Assembly: GCA_014925825.1 (NCBI GenBank)
Contig: JACGCK010000322.1
Coordinates: forward strand, 1-42,640
From: Pholiota molesta
Taxonomy: Eukaryota > Basidiomycota > Agaricomycetes > Agaricales > Strophariaceae
Reading direction: 5' to 3'
Length of the DNA: 42,640 nucleotides
Shown here: positions 20,863 through 32,500 of the stretch, piece after piece
Layout of the letters: the number at the start of each line of letters is the position of its first letter
How positions within the stretch are numbered: position 1 is the stretch's first letter
Translations under genes and position numbers: made by a program
The notes under the pieces: generated by a model
Databases searched by the model: none
What the model saw: only the letters and a program-made list of their open reading frames with translations
What the model was told of the DNA's origin: nothing

Positions 20863-21438
20863 ATGGCTGGGAGAGTTAGGTTTGCTGAGACGCTCCTGGC
20901 CAAGACAAAGGCGAAGAAGAAGTACAAACCCGTCGCGCTTAAAGTCCGTCCAGTGGTCACCGGAGTCGACGAGAAGTTTCGCATCATCCGCGAGATCAAG
21001 GGGGACCCACTCGCAACACTTCCGACACTGCCTACCAACCCACCGAAGTTCACGCCCATCGGTCGCTACACGCAAGAACGCATGGAAGCTTTCGACGCCG
21101 TCCACGAAGAAGGATTTCTTGAACCCGCGGAACGCGACCTACTCCATCACTTCGTAGGTGTACACAACGATGGGTTCGCATGGAACGATTCGGAGCAAGG
21201 ACATTTCCGAGAGGATTTCTTCCCGCCCGTTGAGATCCCCGTCATCCCGCACAAGCCGTGGGTACAACGTAACATTCCGATTCCACCAGGCATCCATGAT
21301 CAGGTATGCGAGGTCCTCAAGCGTAAAATGAATGCCGGAGTCATGGAACCCTCAAACTCATCCTATCGCTCGAGATGGTTTTGCGTCGTCAAGAAGGACG
21401 GGAAACTCAGGATTGTGCAGTCGCTCGAACCGCTGAAT
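20863..21438 (+). pseudogene. pol: gypsy Pol, N-terminal side of reverse transcriptase (first fragment)
   Basis: Frame open from ATG 20863 to the MITE at 21439. It contains KKKYKPVALKVRPV, IGRYTQERMEAFDAVH, REDFFPPVEIPVIPHKPWV, PPGIHDQVCEVLKRKMNAG and YRSRWFCVVKKDGKLRIV. The last two are the start of the reverse-transcriptase fold of agaric gypsy elements. It ends at SLEPLN inside the 8-bp target CGCTGAAT. No aspartic-protease motif precedes it. Confidence 0.9.
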
Positions 21439-22874
21439 TAGTGTTTTGAAGTCCGGTCCGGTCCGGTTTTTCGCCCCAAATGGCTTGGACCGAGACCGAG
21501 ACCGGTCTTCGATTTGTCCCAACCCCCCAAAAACCGGACCGAACCGATGTGGACCGGTCCTGAACGGTCTTGCACGGTCCAAAGACCGGTCAAGACCGGT
21601 TCCGGTTTAGACTGGTCAAGACCAGTGTGGGACTGGTCCAGACCGGTCTTGCGAGCAGCACCAGGCGGCATCTCAGCGTCTCCATGCCGCAGGTACTGCA
21701 ATATTGCAGTGCCCTTGTGCATGTAGACGGCGTGGTGTCCCCGGCGCACTTGCAATGTGCCACCGCCGTCGCTGTGTCCGCTCCGGTGTCGTGTCTGCGA
21801 CATTGTCATGGCTGCCACGTCATCGGTTTGCCGCATCCATCGCGTCGTCGCGTCCATCACACCACCATGACCATCGCGTCCATCGCGTCACCTCGTCTCA
21901 TCGCATCCGCCACGTCGTCGCGTCCGCCGCATCATCGCGTTCGCCACGGGGTCGTGTCTGCCCGCATTGTCGCATCTGCCGCGTCATCATGGCTGCCGCG
22001 GCGTCGCGTCAACTGCGTCGCGTCCACCACGGCGTCGCGTGACTCGCGTCCACGGCGTTGCGTCCACGGTGTCCCATTCACGGCGTCGCGTCCAGTGCAT
22101 CATCGTGTCTGCCGCGGCGTCGTGTCTGCGACGTCGTCGTGTCCACCGCATCGTCGCGTCTGCTGCATCGTCACGTCTGCTGCGTCGTCGTGTCTGCCGT
22201 GTCGTCATGGGCGCCACGTCATCGACTCATCGTGTCCGCCGCCGTCGTAACGTCTGCTGTATCGCGAGTCCGTGGAGGATGGCGAGGGCGACACGAGTCC
22301 ATGGAGGGTGACGGCGGGGCACAGGGAGAGAGAGTGGGGGTGGCGAGCCCAGGGGGCCACAGGCACGCTATGAGGAGGGAAAAGGTGTTAGTGGGACACT
22401 GTGTTGGACAATGCGGCGGGGTGACGCACTTGGCGGCTCTCCCACTTCCTGGGTCTGCCCTTAGTGTGCAACTCCCCTGTTCCGTCGTTGCGCGTGCTTG
22501 AGCAGTGTCCTGGCTGCACGGGAGGGGCGAGGCGGGTGTGGTGGTGGCTGGTGGTGGTGAGAGTGTAAGCCATCAACCGTGGTAACACGGTTGATGGCAA
22601 TTTCGGCGAACGCCGAAACCTGTTCAGACTACAAATAATGTGATAAAATAGAATTATTGAATAGAAATAACTCACTCACTAAGCAGAGTAAAAGACCGGT
22701 TAAGACTGGTAAGACCGGTCTTTGGCCGGTCTTGAATTTTGAAAATGCTGAAGGACCGAAGACCGGACCGCGGTTACGGTCTTGATCGGTCTTCGGAATT
22801 TCCGGTCTTGATCGGTTGTGGTCCGGTCCAGTCCCGGTTTTTGGCTGGTCCTGTAACCGGACCTTCAAACACTA
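21439..22874. mobile_element. hAT-like MITE, 1436 bp, copy 2
   Basis: Ends are TAGTGTTTTGAAGTCCGG and CCGGACCTTCAAACACTA. It is flanked by the 8-bp direct repeat CGCTGAAT (21431-21438 and 22875-22882). Both ends hold dense CCGGTC/GACCGG arrays like copy 1 at 12974. The middle is quite different from copy 1: GC-rich CGTCGCGTC-type repeats (about 21660-22560), hairpins at 22569-22618, then AT-rich sequence. It codes for no transposase. Confidence 0.88.
22569..22618. other. Two consecutive hairpins in MITE copy 2
   Basis: GCCATCAACCGTG-GTAA-CACGGTTGATGGC (22569-22598) and TTTCGGCG-AA-CGCCGAAA (22601-22618), both perfect. The first has the same ATCAACC/GGTTGAT core as the hairpins in the TA element. 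Confidence 0.9.
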
Positions 22875-22882
22875 CGCTGAAT

Positions 22883-25662
22883 GCAGTCACGATCGCCCAC
22901 TCCGGTGTTCCTCCGTTCACAGACACACTCGCCGAACAGTTCGCCGGTCGCTCGTGCGGTGCAATGTTGGATCTGTTCGTAGGTTACGACGAGCGCGCGA
23001 TATCTGAGACCTCGCGCGACCTCACAACCTTCCAAACACCTTTCGGTGCACTTCGACTCACCACGCTCCCGATGGGTTGGACGAACTCGGTCCCGATCTT
23101 CCACGATGATGTAACTTTTATCCTTCGCCCCGAAATCCCTCATGTCACCATTCCCTATATCGATGATGTTCCTGTTAAAGGCCCCGCGACTCGTTACCTC
23201 TTGCCTAATGGCGATTGCGAGCGAATACCTGAGAACCCCGGCATCCGTCGCTTCGTATGGGAGCACTTCCAGAATCTCAATCGCGTTGTCCAACGTATGA
23301 AATACTGCGGCGGAACGTTCTCCGGCTTCAAATCGACGCTTTGCGCACCCGAAATCACCGTACTCGGCCACCGCTGCACCCCAGGAGGCCGCCTACCCGA
23401 TCCGACTAAACTCGACCTGGTCGTGAACTGGGGTCCATGTACTGACCTCTCCGACGTGCGCTCGTTCCTCGGGACCATAGGAGTCGCTCGCATATTCATT
23501 AAGAACTTCGCCCATCGTGCGCATCATCTCGTCAAACTTACGCGTAAGGATGCACCCTTCGAATTCGGCCCTCAGCAACTCGCCGCGCAACAAGACTTGA
23601 AGAACGCGCTCCTCACGTCGCCCGCGCTCAAACCCATCAACTATACTAGCGGCGCTCCTGTCATATTGTCTGTTGACACCTCCTACATTGCGATAGGCTT
23701 CATACTCGCCCAGTGCGATGTCGAAAACCCCCAGATCCGCCACTTCGCCCGCTTCGGATCGATTACCTTGAATGAACGGGAAGCCCGCTTTTCACAACCT
23801 AAACTCGAGCTCTATGGCTTATACCGTGCGCTCTACGCTCTCAAATCTCACCTCATCGGCATTCGCAACCTCATCATTGAAGTCGATGCCTCATCGATCA
23901 AGGGCATGCTCGCCCACCCAGACATAAATCCCTCCGCCAGCATGAATCGCTGGATACTCGCCATCCTAACCTTCCATTTCGAACTCGTTCACGTTCCAGG
24001 TGCCTTTCACGGACCTGATGGCTTATCGCGAAGACGCCTGCAGCCCGACGACGCGCCTCAACTCGACGACACCAACGAGCGAGAGGACTGGATCGACAGA
24101 ATGCATAGTTTCATGCACGCCGTCAATCCCTCCTCCTCCGCACTTATTGCCACCCCTCCATCTCTCATTCATATATGCGAAGTCTTCATCGACAATGAGC
24201 CTGCGCCGATCGGCATAGACGATGAGACGACGCCATACTCCATCATCCCACGTTCCGAGAAGGCAGAAAGCGCGGATGCACACGTGGTTAGAGTCCGCGA
24301 GTGGCTCGAAAACTATGAACGTCCCGATGACATGACCGACGCGGAATATAACACGTTCGTTCGCTATTGCGGCGAGTTCTTCTGCGATGGAAACCGCCTA
24401 TGGCGCAAAGATACGCACGGCCGCCACAAGCTCGTCATTGCCCCGTCGCGTCGCCTCTATATTGTCAAGTCAGCTCATGATGACATAGGTCACCACGGGT
24501 TCTTCGCAACCCACGCGCTCATCGTGGAACGCTATTGGTGGCCCGTCATGGGCTTCGATATCGCTTGGTTCATCCGTACCTGCCACATCTGCCAACTTCG
24601 CCGCACTCAGAACGTCCTGATACCCCCAACCGTCGCCTCGCCTGCCCCTTTATTCTCCAAAGTTTATATCGACACTATGTTTCTTCCCGCGTCCGCCGGA
24701 TACAAACTGATCATCCAGGCGCGCTGCTCGCTTTCCGCCTTTCCCGAGTTTGCTCTCTTGCGTCGCGAGACCGCCCAGACCGTCGGCGAGTTTCTATTCA
24801 ACACGCTTATCTGCCGCTACGGTCTACTCCGGGAGATAGTCACCGATAACGGGTCCGCCATTATCGCCGCTACAGCCTACATTGCAAAGAAGTACAAGAT
24901 TTCCCATATAAGGATCTCAGGCTACAACTCGCGCGCTAACGGCATCGTCGAGCGCTCGCACTTCGACATCAGGCAGGCCCTATTCAAAGCAGCCGACGGA
25001 GACCAGCCCGATGGGCCCTAGTCGCACCCTATGTTTTCTGGGCAGACCACGTCACAGTTCGCCGGCGCATGGGATGTTCGCCGTACTTCGCGCTGACAGG
25101 AACGCACCCCCTTCTACCCTTCGATATCACGGAAGCTAACTACCTTGTACCACCTCCCGATTCCGTACTGTCCACCGAAGACCTCATTGGAAATCGTGCC
25201 ATTGCCCTGCAGAAGCGGCGGTCTGATCTGGCGCAGCTCCACAGTCGCATCTACGAGGCACGCGTCAAGGCAGCCAATAAATTCGAGGAGGATCACGCGA
25301 ACACGATCAAGGATTTTGACTTCAAGCTAGGCAACCTCGCACTCGTCTGCAACACAGCAATCGAGAAGGCTCTCAATCGCAAGATGCGACCGCGCTATCA
25401 AGGCCCATTCATAGTGATCTCGCGCAACCGTGGCGGCGCCTATATCATGGCAGAACTAGACGGCTCCCTATTTGACCGCCCCATCGCCGCTTTCCGCGTC
25501 ATCCCCTATTTCGCGCGCTCCCATATCGATCTACCCCCACTCGACGAGCTCCTTGACGTATCCCGCCAGCGACTCGCCGAGATGGAAGCATCAACCGCGG
25601 AGGATCCCGAAGACGCCGAGATCGACGACGACGACGAAGTCGACGCTGACGCCGACAATTGA
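22883..25662 (+). pseudogene. pol: gypsy Pol: reverse transcriptase, RNase H, integrase (second fragment, one frameshift)
   Basis: It continues the first fragment in frame after the duplicated CGCTGAAT. Reverse transcriptase: FAGRSCGAMLDLFVGYDER, FQTPFGALRLTTLPMGW and the catalytic YIDD at 23156-23167. RNase H: LSVDTSYIAIGF, QPKLELYGLYRAL and IIEVDASSIKGML. Integrase: HHCC zinc motif (GHHGFFATH ... CHICQLRRTQ), then the DDE set in VYIDTMFLP, VTDNGSAII and GIVERSHFDI. A one-base shift near 25008-25015 puts TAG at 25019 in the first frame. The next frame continues through VAPYVFWADHVTVRRRMG, PYFALTGTHPLLPFD and the GPFIVI C-terminal block to TGA 25660. The tail is acidic. Confidence 0.92.
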
Positions 25663-25694
25663 CTGCGGACAGTCAAGAGCTCAGTAAGGAGGAG
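25659..25694 (+). promoter_or_regulatory. First copy of polypurine-tract region with hairpin, overlapping the pol stop
   Basis: TTGACTG-CGGA-CAGTCAA (25659-25676) is a 7-bp perfect hairpin that includes the pol TGA. It is followed by GAGCTCAGTAAGGAGGAG. A near copy (33 of 35 bases) sits at 41637-41671 directly before the 3' LTR. Confidence 0.85.
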
Positions 25695-26022
25695 TATACC
25701 CGGGTCGACACCAACTTTCCGATTTTACCGCTGCGTTTACAATTTTTTTCATCACATTTCACTCGCTCATTTCGCCTCGGACCCTTTAGTCGATTAGATA
25801 TCAGACACTACCACTCCCCTCTCTCATTCTTCATTTCGCACGAATTCTCATACTAGAAAGACACTTAGAGTCGCCTTCAAATCCTTTACTTATACTTCTT
25901 ATCACGCAGACATCACAGCAAGAAGGAAGTCCCCTGTTCAAGACCTACATACATACAGGGGAGCAGCACGAAACAACAAAGACACCACGGATCGCCCTAC
26001 AAAAAAGTTCGCCACCGCTGTA
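25695..26022. other. Pyrimidine-rich spacer between pol and the antisense gene
   Basis: No gene. A hairpin TCCCCTGT ... ACAGGGGA (25930-25962) lies about 60 bases past the stop of the antisense gene and could mark its 3' end, but fungal terminators are not predictable this way. Confidence 0.5.
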
Positions 26023-27750
26023 TCAATCGCCACCAAAGCCCAAACGCGCAAGCGACTCGATGACCATGTCGACCATTGCCCAAAAGGCATCGTTATATTC
26101 GATCGCCCCACTATCTTCACCCACCAAAGCACTCGCACGAAAGTCCCGCATCTGCATCAACATCTCGAAGAGCGCCTGCGCGAAACCGATGTCGACTGAA
26201 CGAGAATCCGCCTGAAGCGCGGCGACAAGTTTATGCGAATGGTCGATGAAGTTGATAGAGTGCGTCTGGCCGGTGACGCACTGAATCTTCATCTCGCGAC
26301 GGAAGCGTTCCACCCACTTGATACGCTCTTTCTGTTCGTCGTAGGCACCCCGCAAGTAGGACAGCGTGCAGGCGAGTCGATCGGTAATGCTAGGATCGTC
26401 CGGATACGAAGGGAGGATGAGGCGGTGCGGTCCCATGCGAACATAACTGTCAGGCAACGGCGGGATTTCGACAGAAAGGACAGCGCGCGTGCTAGGACGG
26501 CGAGAAGAACCCTGCTGGAACTCGGAGGAAGGTGCGCGCGGCGACGTGGGCGCAGAAAGAGCTTGCGTGTCGCCGGCAGGAGTCGTCATCTGAAGCGCCG
26601 GAGGCGCACGGGCGGGAGGCGGAGTAGGAGCCTCGAGTTGCTCAACCTCCATGACCTCGACGGTGATCTTGCTAGCATGGGAGCATTTCTTCTTGTCACG
26701 ACGGCAATTGGTGCACTTGTAGACCCCCTGGGGCTGGATGATCGCATGGAAACAGCGTTTCGGAGGCGACTTGGAGTTGCAGTAGTCGCACTGTAACAAG
26801 TGTTCAGCGACGACGGAATACAAGAAGCGAACGCACACTTACAATTCCGGGAGCATCCTCATGGACACCTGGCACAAAGTTAGCGGCCTTTGGAGGCTCG
26901 CCGCGGTAGTCGTTCACTAGCGCCCGCGTCTTGGGCACCGCACCATCCACGACTGACGGAGCTCGCATCTTACCCTTCCCTTTCGACGAGGCTGGAGCCT
27001 GCGCTTTCGGCTCCCCAGATGTCTTTGCGCGCGAACGATTCGCCGCGGCTTCGCTAGCGCCCGCATCCGGCTGGACCGACGATGCGATGACCTCAGCCTT
27101 GACCTGATGGCCCCAAGTTCCAGCTGGCTCCGGAGTCCTCCAAAGGCTAGTCGGCGTAGGCGTCGATGGCGCACCCCAGTCAAATCGCCCCGCGGTAGCC
27201 GTTGGCGCCGGTCCTTGCGCACCTGCATTCGCCGTCGACGGCGCGTCCCAGGCAGATCGTCCCACGGCAGCTGTCGTCACCGGTGCCTGCGCATCAGCAT
27301 CCGCCGTCGATGGCGCGGCCGTGTCAGTCGCAAACCCAGCCTCCCGGTCAACTTCCATGGATTCCCCAAACGCGCCCGCCGTGTCTTCATCGACAGTTTG
27401 TTCTTCCCCATTCGCAGTCTGCTGATCCTCGGGGATGGGCGCCTGCGCAAACGTCAAGTGTGCGCCAATGGCCCTCAGGCGTACGAGGACAATTTCACCC
27501 CAGGGAGTCATGACAGGGTCGCCGGCAGTGGTGATACGGAAATGGTCGAGCAGCTGGTCGAAGTCGGCGCGAGAGACGGGGTCCAAGTCCGGATTGACCC
27601 CGGGAGTGTTCACAAACATCTCAAGGGTTTTCTATCGAGCAAACGATGCATGGAGGTTAGCTAGCAAAAAGGAAGCAAGTGCCGGCATACGCACCAGCTT
27701 GGCCAAGAAGGCCGTACGCGGAATTCCAGTCCACTCGCCCCCTTCAACAG
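26023..27750 (-). pseudogene. Antisense zinc-cluster-like gene inside the gypsy element (main part)
   Basis: Minus-strand exons: 27750-27695 (rest of exon 1), 27631-26843 and 26790-26023, with introns of 63 and 52 nt. The product has an N-terminal RTAFLAKLKTLEMFVNTPG block, a long Ala/Pro/Thr-rich linker with diverged repeats (APSTADADAQAP, APSTANAGAQGP), a basic KGKGKMR stretch, then CDYCNSKSPPKRC and KCTNCRRDKKKCSH. These six cysteines give CX2CX8CX12CX2CX6C, close to the fungal Zn2Cys6 pattern CX2CX6CX5-12CX2CX6-8C. The C-terminal 200 residues have Leu-rich helices, probably coiled coil. It runs against gag-pol. The KDZ element cuts codon 16/17. A regulator or nucleic-acid-binding accessory protein is a guess. 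Confidence 0.75.
27742..27750. repeat. 9-bp target duplication, left
   Basis: CTTCAACAG directly before the KDZ end ACTGGTGGGCACC. The same 9 bases are at 41070-41078. Confidence 0.92.
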
Positions 27751-29471
27751 ACTGGTGGGCACCACTTCTATCATATCTTTGTGGCATTTGCCATGGGGAC
27801 GATCTCCACAGTGCCAGTGTTTTTTATCAGATGGCTTTCATAATAATTGCCACAGCTGTTTTCTTTCATTTATGCCTATCATTATTTCATAACTTGTAGG
27901 CAACTTTTGAGGGCATTTCATTAGGTTGTCTAGGGCTATTTCATTACTGTTTGATAGTCTTGCTGTGTTATCTCATTGCTAAATACATGTCTCATTAGGT
28001 TACCATAGTCTATCATATATATCTCAATGAGATACCATGGAATATCATAGGTGTCTGATTAATATGCCTTAATATCTCAATATTTAAATTGTTGTCTCTT
28101 TCAAATACCACAAAATTTCATTCTATTTCAATCTGATACCACAGAATCTCATAAATAGATTTGCATCTTATTCAATTGGCACAAATTCTCATAACCATTC
28201 ATTCTGATGCCATAGTATTTCATAAGTATTTCATTCAGCTGCCACAAAATCTCATACATATTTCATTCTGATGCCACAAAATCTCATATGGGGATTTGCG
28301 TCTCAATGTCATGCCACGAAATCTCATATGCATTTCATTCTGCTGCCACAAAATCTCATAAACATCTCAATCCCATGCCACAAAATCTCATAACCACATC
28401 AATACTATGCCACAAAATCTCATAAGCATTTCATTCTGCTGCCACAAAATCTCATACGCATTTCATTCTGATGCCATAGAATCTCATATGCATTTCATTC
28501 TGCTGCCACAAAATCTCATATGCATTTCATTCTGATGCCATAGAATCTCATATGCATTTCATTCTGCTGCCACAAAATCTCATATCGGGATTTGCATCTC
28601 AATGTCATGCCACGAAATCTCATATGCATTTCATTCTGCTGCCACAAAATCTCATACGCATTTCATTCTGCTGCCACAAAATCTCATATGCATTTCATTC
28701 TGCTGCCACAAAATCTCATACGCATTTCATTCTGCTGCCACAAAATCTCATATGCATTTCATTCTGATGCCATAGAATCTCATATGCATTTCATTCTGCT
28801 GCCACAAAATCTCATATCGGGATTTGCATCTCAATGTCATGCCACGAAATCTCATATGCATTTCATTCTGATGCCATAGAATCTCATAACCATGTCAATC
28901 CCATGCCACAAAATCTCATATCGGGATTTGCGTCTCAATTATTTGGCATAGAATCTCATATGCATTTCATTCTGATGCTACAAAATCTCATAAACATCTC
29001 AATTCCATGCCACAAAATCTCATATGGGGATTTGCGTCTCAATGTTATGCCACAGAATCTTATACACATTTCTTTCTGATGCCACAAAATCTCATATCGG
29101 GATTTGCGTCTCAATTATTTGGCATAGAATCTCATACATATTTCATTTTGATGCTACAAAATCTCATAAACATCTCAATCCCATGCCACAAAATCTCATA
29201 TCGGGATTTGCGTCTCAATGTCATGCCATAGAATCTTATACACATCTCTTTCTGATGCCATAAAATCTCATAACCATGTCAATCCCATGCCACAAAATCT
29301 CATATCGGGATTTGCGTCTCAATGTCATGCCACGAAATCTCATATGCATTTCATTCTGCTGCCACAAAATCTCATAAACATCTCAATCCCATGCCACAAA
29401 ATCTCATAACCACATCAATACTATGCCACAAAATCTCATAAGCATGTCAATGACATGCCACAAAATCTCAT
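27751..29471 (-). repeat. Left terminal inverted repeat of the KDZ element
   Basis: About 400 bases of outer unique sequence, then dozens of roughly 30-bp units built on TGCCACAAAATCTCATA (reverse complement of the right-hand units). Higher-order blocks such as CGGGATTTGCGTCTCAAT recur. Frames open through the array (MPQNLISGFASQ-like peptides) are by-products of the 3n-like periodicity. Similarity to the right repeat ends at 29471. Confidence 0.92.
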
Positions 29472-29577
29472 AACCATGTCAATCCCTTGCCACAAAATCT
29501 CATATCGGGATTTGCGTCTCAATTATTTGGCATAGAATCTCGTAATTATTTAAGCTTAAAACTGCACATCTTGTACC

Positions 29578-32500
29578 TTACTCCATGTCTGAATTCAAGG
29601 GACTTGGTACCTCCAGATTCTCTCCATCACTATCAGACTCACTGTCAGTGTTATCACCATTATTCAATGATGTGATATGCCCATCTTTTGCCACTGAAGA
29701 CCTGACAACCAAGTAAGGTTTCCCCCACAGTGGAATGGAACCATACTTTTGAAAAATATGCATCCAATGTGTTCCACAGCCCTCCGCCATTTGCTTGCAT
29801 ATGAATGCCTGCTTGAAGGCATACGCAGCCACCCCACTTTCAAGCTTTGAATCTGTGAATTGTCGTTGGTCGGCCTGCTCCTCCCACCATGCTGCCTTCC
29901 ATTCCAGAAATGAAAGGACTCGCCGCATTTCTTCCCGAACGATCAGCTCTTCTTCTTTCCATCGAATTCCACGTGCTCGTATTTGGGCCCATTCAACTCT
30001 TAAAGTCTCATTGAATTCCTCTTCAGACTGGTTTTCATCTACTCTCTCGCGAGGTGATCGCTGCACTAGCCAAATCCATGAGGGTTCATATCGGCCCTTT
30101 GAGCTCTGTGTATCATCGGCGTTGTCAGGATCACGACCAGGGCCACGTATATCTTTGGGATGTAGTTCCTTAAGACGCTCCACCCACGCTCCGTTTGGAT
30201 CGAGTTTGCTTAAAGCATGGTATGCAATGTGATAGCGGTGAGCTGCACGCTGTAGCTTCTGATTTATGCGCGTATAGAGGTCGAAAAGCTTCGTATTTGG
30301 CCGATTTCCTGTACCCGACACGTTCAATTTCTTGAAATCCCACAGGCCTTGAATAATTCTTCGCTGTCGGCGGATGTCAGCCAGAGCATCATCAGCTTGA
30401 GGTTCGCGCAGACGGCGTTCCATTTCACATATTTCCTTCAATTCTGGGAGAGCGCGCGCCTCGGGAGGGAGTGAAGATGGAAAACGAAGCGCCATAGACT
30501 CGGGGTTGGCATAGCGGTTTTCTCCGTTTGTCTGAATTATTGACGCAGTGCAGGGAATATAAGCCATTTGGACAAGCTGCCAGCTTTGGATTTGCCGTAT
30601 GAGTGAGGTTTTCTTTTCTTCAAGTTCAGCGAGCTTGCTCGTTGGGTTCCGCTCTGTAATTTCTTTTTTCAGAGCAAATCTATGCATTCAGCCATGTTAG
30701 AGATGAAATCGACAATGTGGCGGATATAGAACGCACTGCTGATCCTCAATATCAAAGCCAATGTTGAAGAAACCGAGCATTGTGACTTCGTGTTGCGGTG
30801 TATGCCCAGAGGCGATACGAAAACCTTCTTCTTTGGCCAATTCCAAACGTACATCATTTAGAGTGGTTGCTGAATAGAATTCATGATTAACGGCCTAGCA
30901 GCACACCCTTGAATAAGATACTTACTTCTGACATTATCTGTATAAGGATTCGGGGCCTTGGGATTATTTTCCCATAGCTCAATCATTCTTTCCCACTTCT
31001 TTGTCGTCATAGCAGGGAGTGAAGAAGAGAACTGCTGAAAAACAGTCTGCTGCTTTGCACTCATGGCAGTTGCTTCTTCAAATCGTCTCGCAAGAAACGC
31101 CTCTAAATTGGATAAAACGTTAGAAATAATCAACGTTGAAGAGAGTTTGAATGCATTATCACTCACTGAACCCGACGATTTTACGAAAGTTCCATCCGTT
31201 CCAGTGGTCGTTAAGCGTATCATGTCGAGCGGCTGGTCCCATTTCCTTCACACTCGGAACGAGAGGATTGGCATGCGACCAGCTAATTTCAACCTCTTCT
31301 CCGCATGTCCTTCCAGCACCCTTCGTATACCCAAGAGAAAACCCATCCCGGCACTTCTGGCCATGTCCGTTTATATGCCAGCTAGGTATCGCAACGTCAA
31401 TCTTGGTTTCAGGGGGAATCCGCATATGCTCTGGAAATGCCTGCATACGCGACCTGAAATTTTTCGACCACTGACACGCGATATCATATGTTATGAGTAC
31501 GCGCGGCAGAGCGATGCCAATGAGGGCCGTCAGTATGATATAGTCCATGTTGCAGTATCTTTAAAGAATATCCAAGTCAGCTTCACAGCATGTGTATGAG
31601 GGCTTTAATTTTACGCACTTTTCGCCTTTCTGAAGGTCACCGGCGCTTCGTACGAGGCCGTGCCTTGAACAAATAGCTATTCCATTGCCTGAAGACGCAT
31701 ATCCTGGAATGCCGCGGGTAGCCGCTTTTGCGAGGGCATCATGCTCCGATTCACAATCGTTGACCTGGAGGATGTAAAAGAATTGAGATGTGAAAGATGG
31801 ATTACAATGTGAACGTACTTCAGGATGATCAACATAATTGGAGAGAAACTTTTGGTAGGCCAATTCTTCGACGTAGACGCCCCACCCTGGCATGAGTTCG
31901 ACGTCTTTGAGGCCACGCTCCTTTCCTTTGAGCTTGAAATTCGCGTCAACCGAGATATAAAGGATGTATAAAAACCTTCAATGTTTTCAGCACTTCGCTT
32001 AAATGCTGATAATCAAAGAGAACGCACAAAAGGGGCCCTGCCAAAGCCCAGTTTGGCGGAAGGTTTCGTCCAGGATGCGGACAAGCTGGGCATTCAACGA
32101 TTAAGGCTCTTGCAGGGGTAGCATCTACGCCGGCTGGATCGTGGCCCCGCCCAGCGCGTTTGAGGGCCATGAGATTCCTCCAAATCCTAAAAGCACGACT
32201 GAGTTCTTTATAACGATCCTAGTGAAATGAATTAGTCAACGTTCAGGCGTTTAATTTTATTGGACGCACGATCGAATGACCACCCCAGACACCTGCGTTA
32301 TCCGTCTTTCGTGTAAGGAGGTAATAAAAATCATAGAGATTCCCTTTGCCTTGAAGGGTATGTTCATGAAACGTATTGAGACAGTCGAAGGTGAATGCGG
32401 TATTCGGGCGTGAAAAGGTAGCTGGAAACCAACCAGCCCTTAAAAGCTGTGTTTGTCGGTCTGGAAGGTTGTCTATGGGGCAGCTGCAGTAGTCGATGCT

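Noticed and set aside
21570..22501. Open frames in the centre of MITE copy 2
   Set aside because: CGTCGCGTC-type repeats translate into repetitive Arg/Ser/Val strings in all frames.
16685..22874. Helitron ends at the hairpins
   Set aside because: Hairpins are present, but no CTRR end or 5' TC partner could be placed, and both host elements have target duplications that Helitrons lack.
25659..25694. First polypurine tract as the start of a 3' LTR
   Set aside because: The following bases (TATACCCGGG) do not match the LTR start TGATGCG at 41673, and no LTR sequence follows.
28552..29409. Repetitive open frames (MPQNLISGFASQ-like) in the KDZ terminal repeats
   Set aside because: They arise from the tandem units and occur in both terminal repeats in mirror image; no sign of a real protein.
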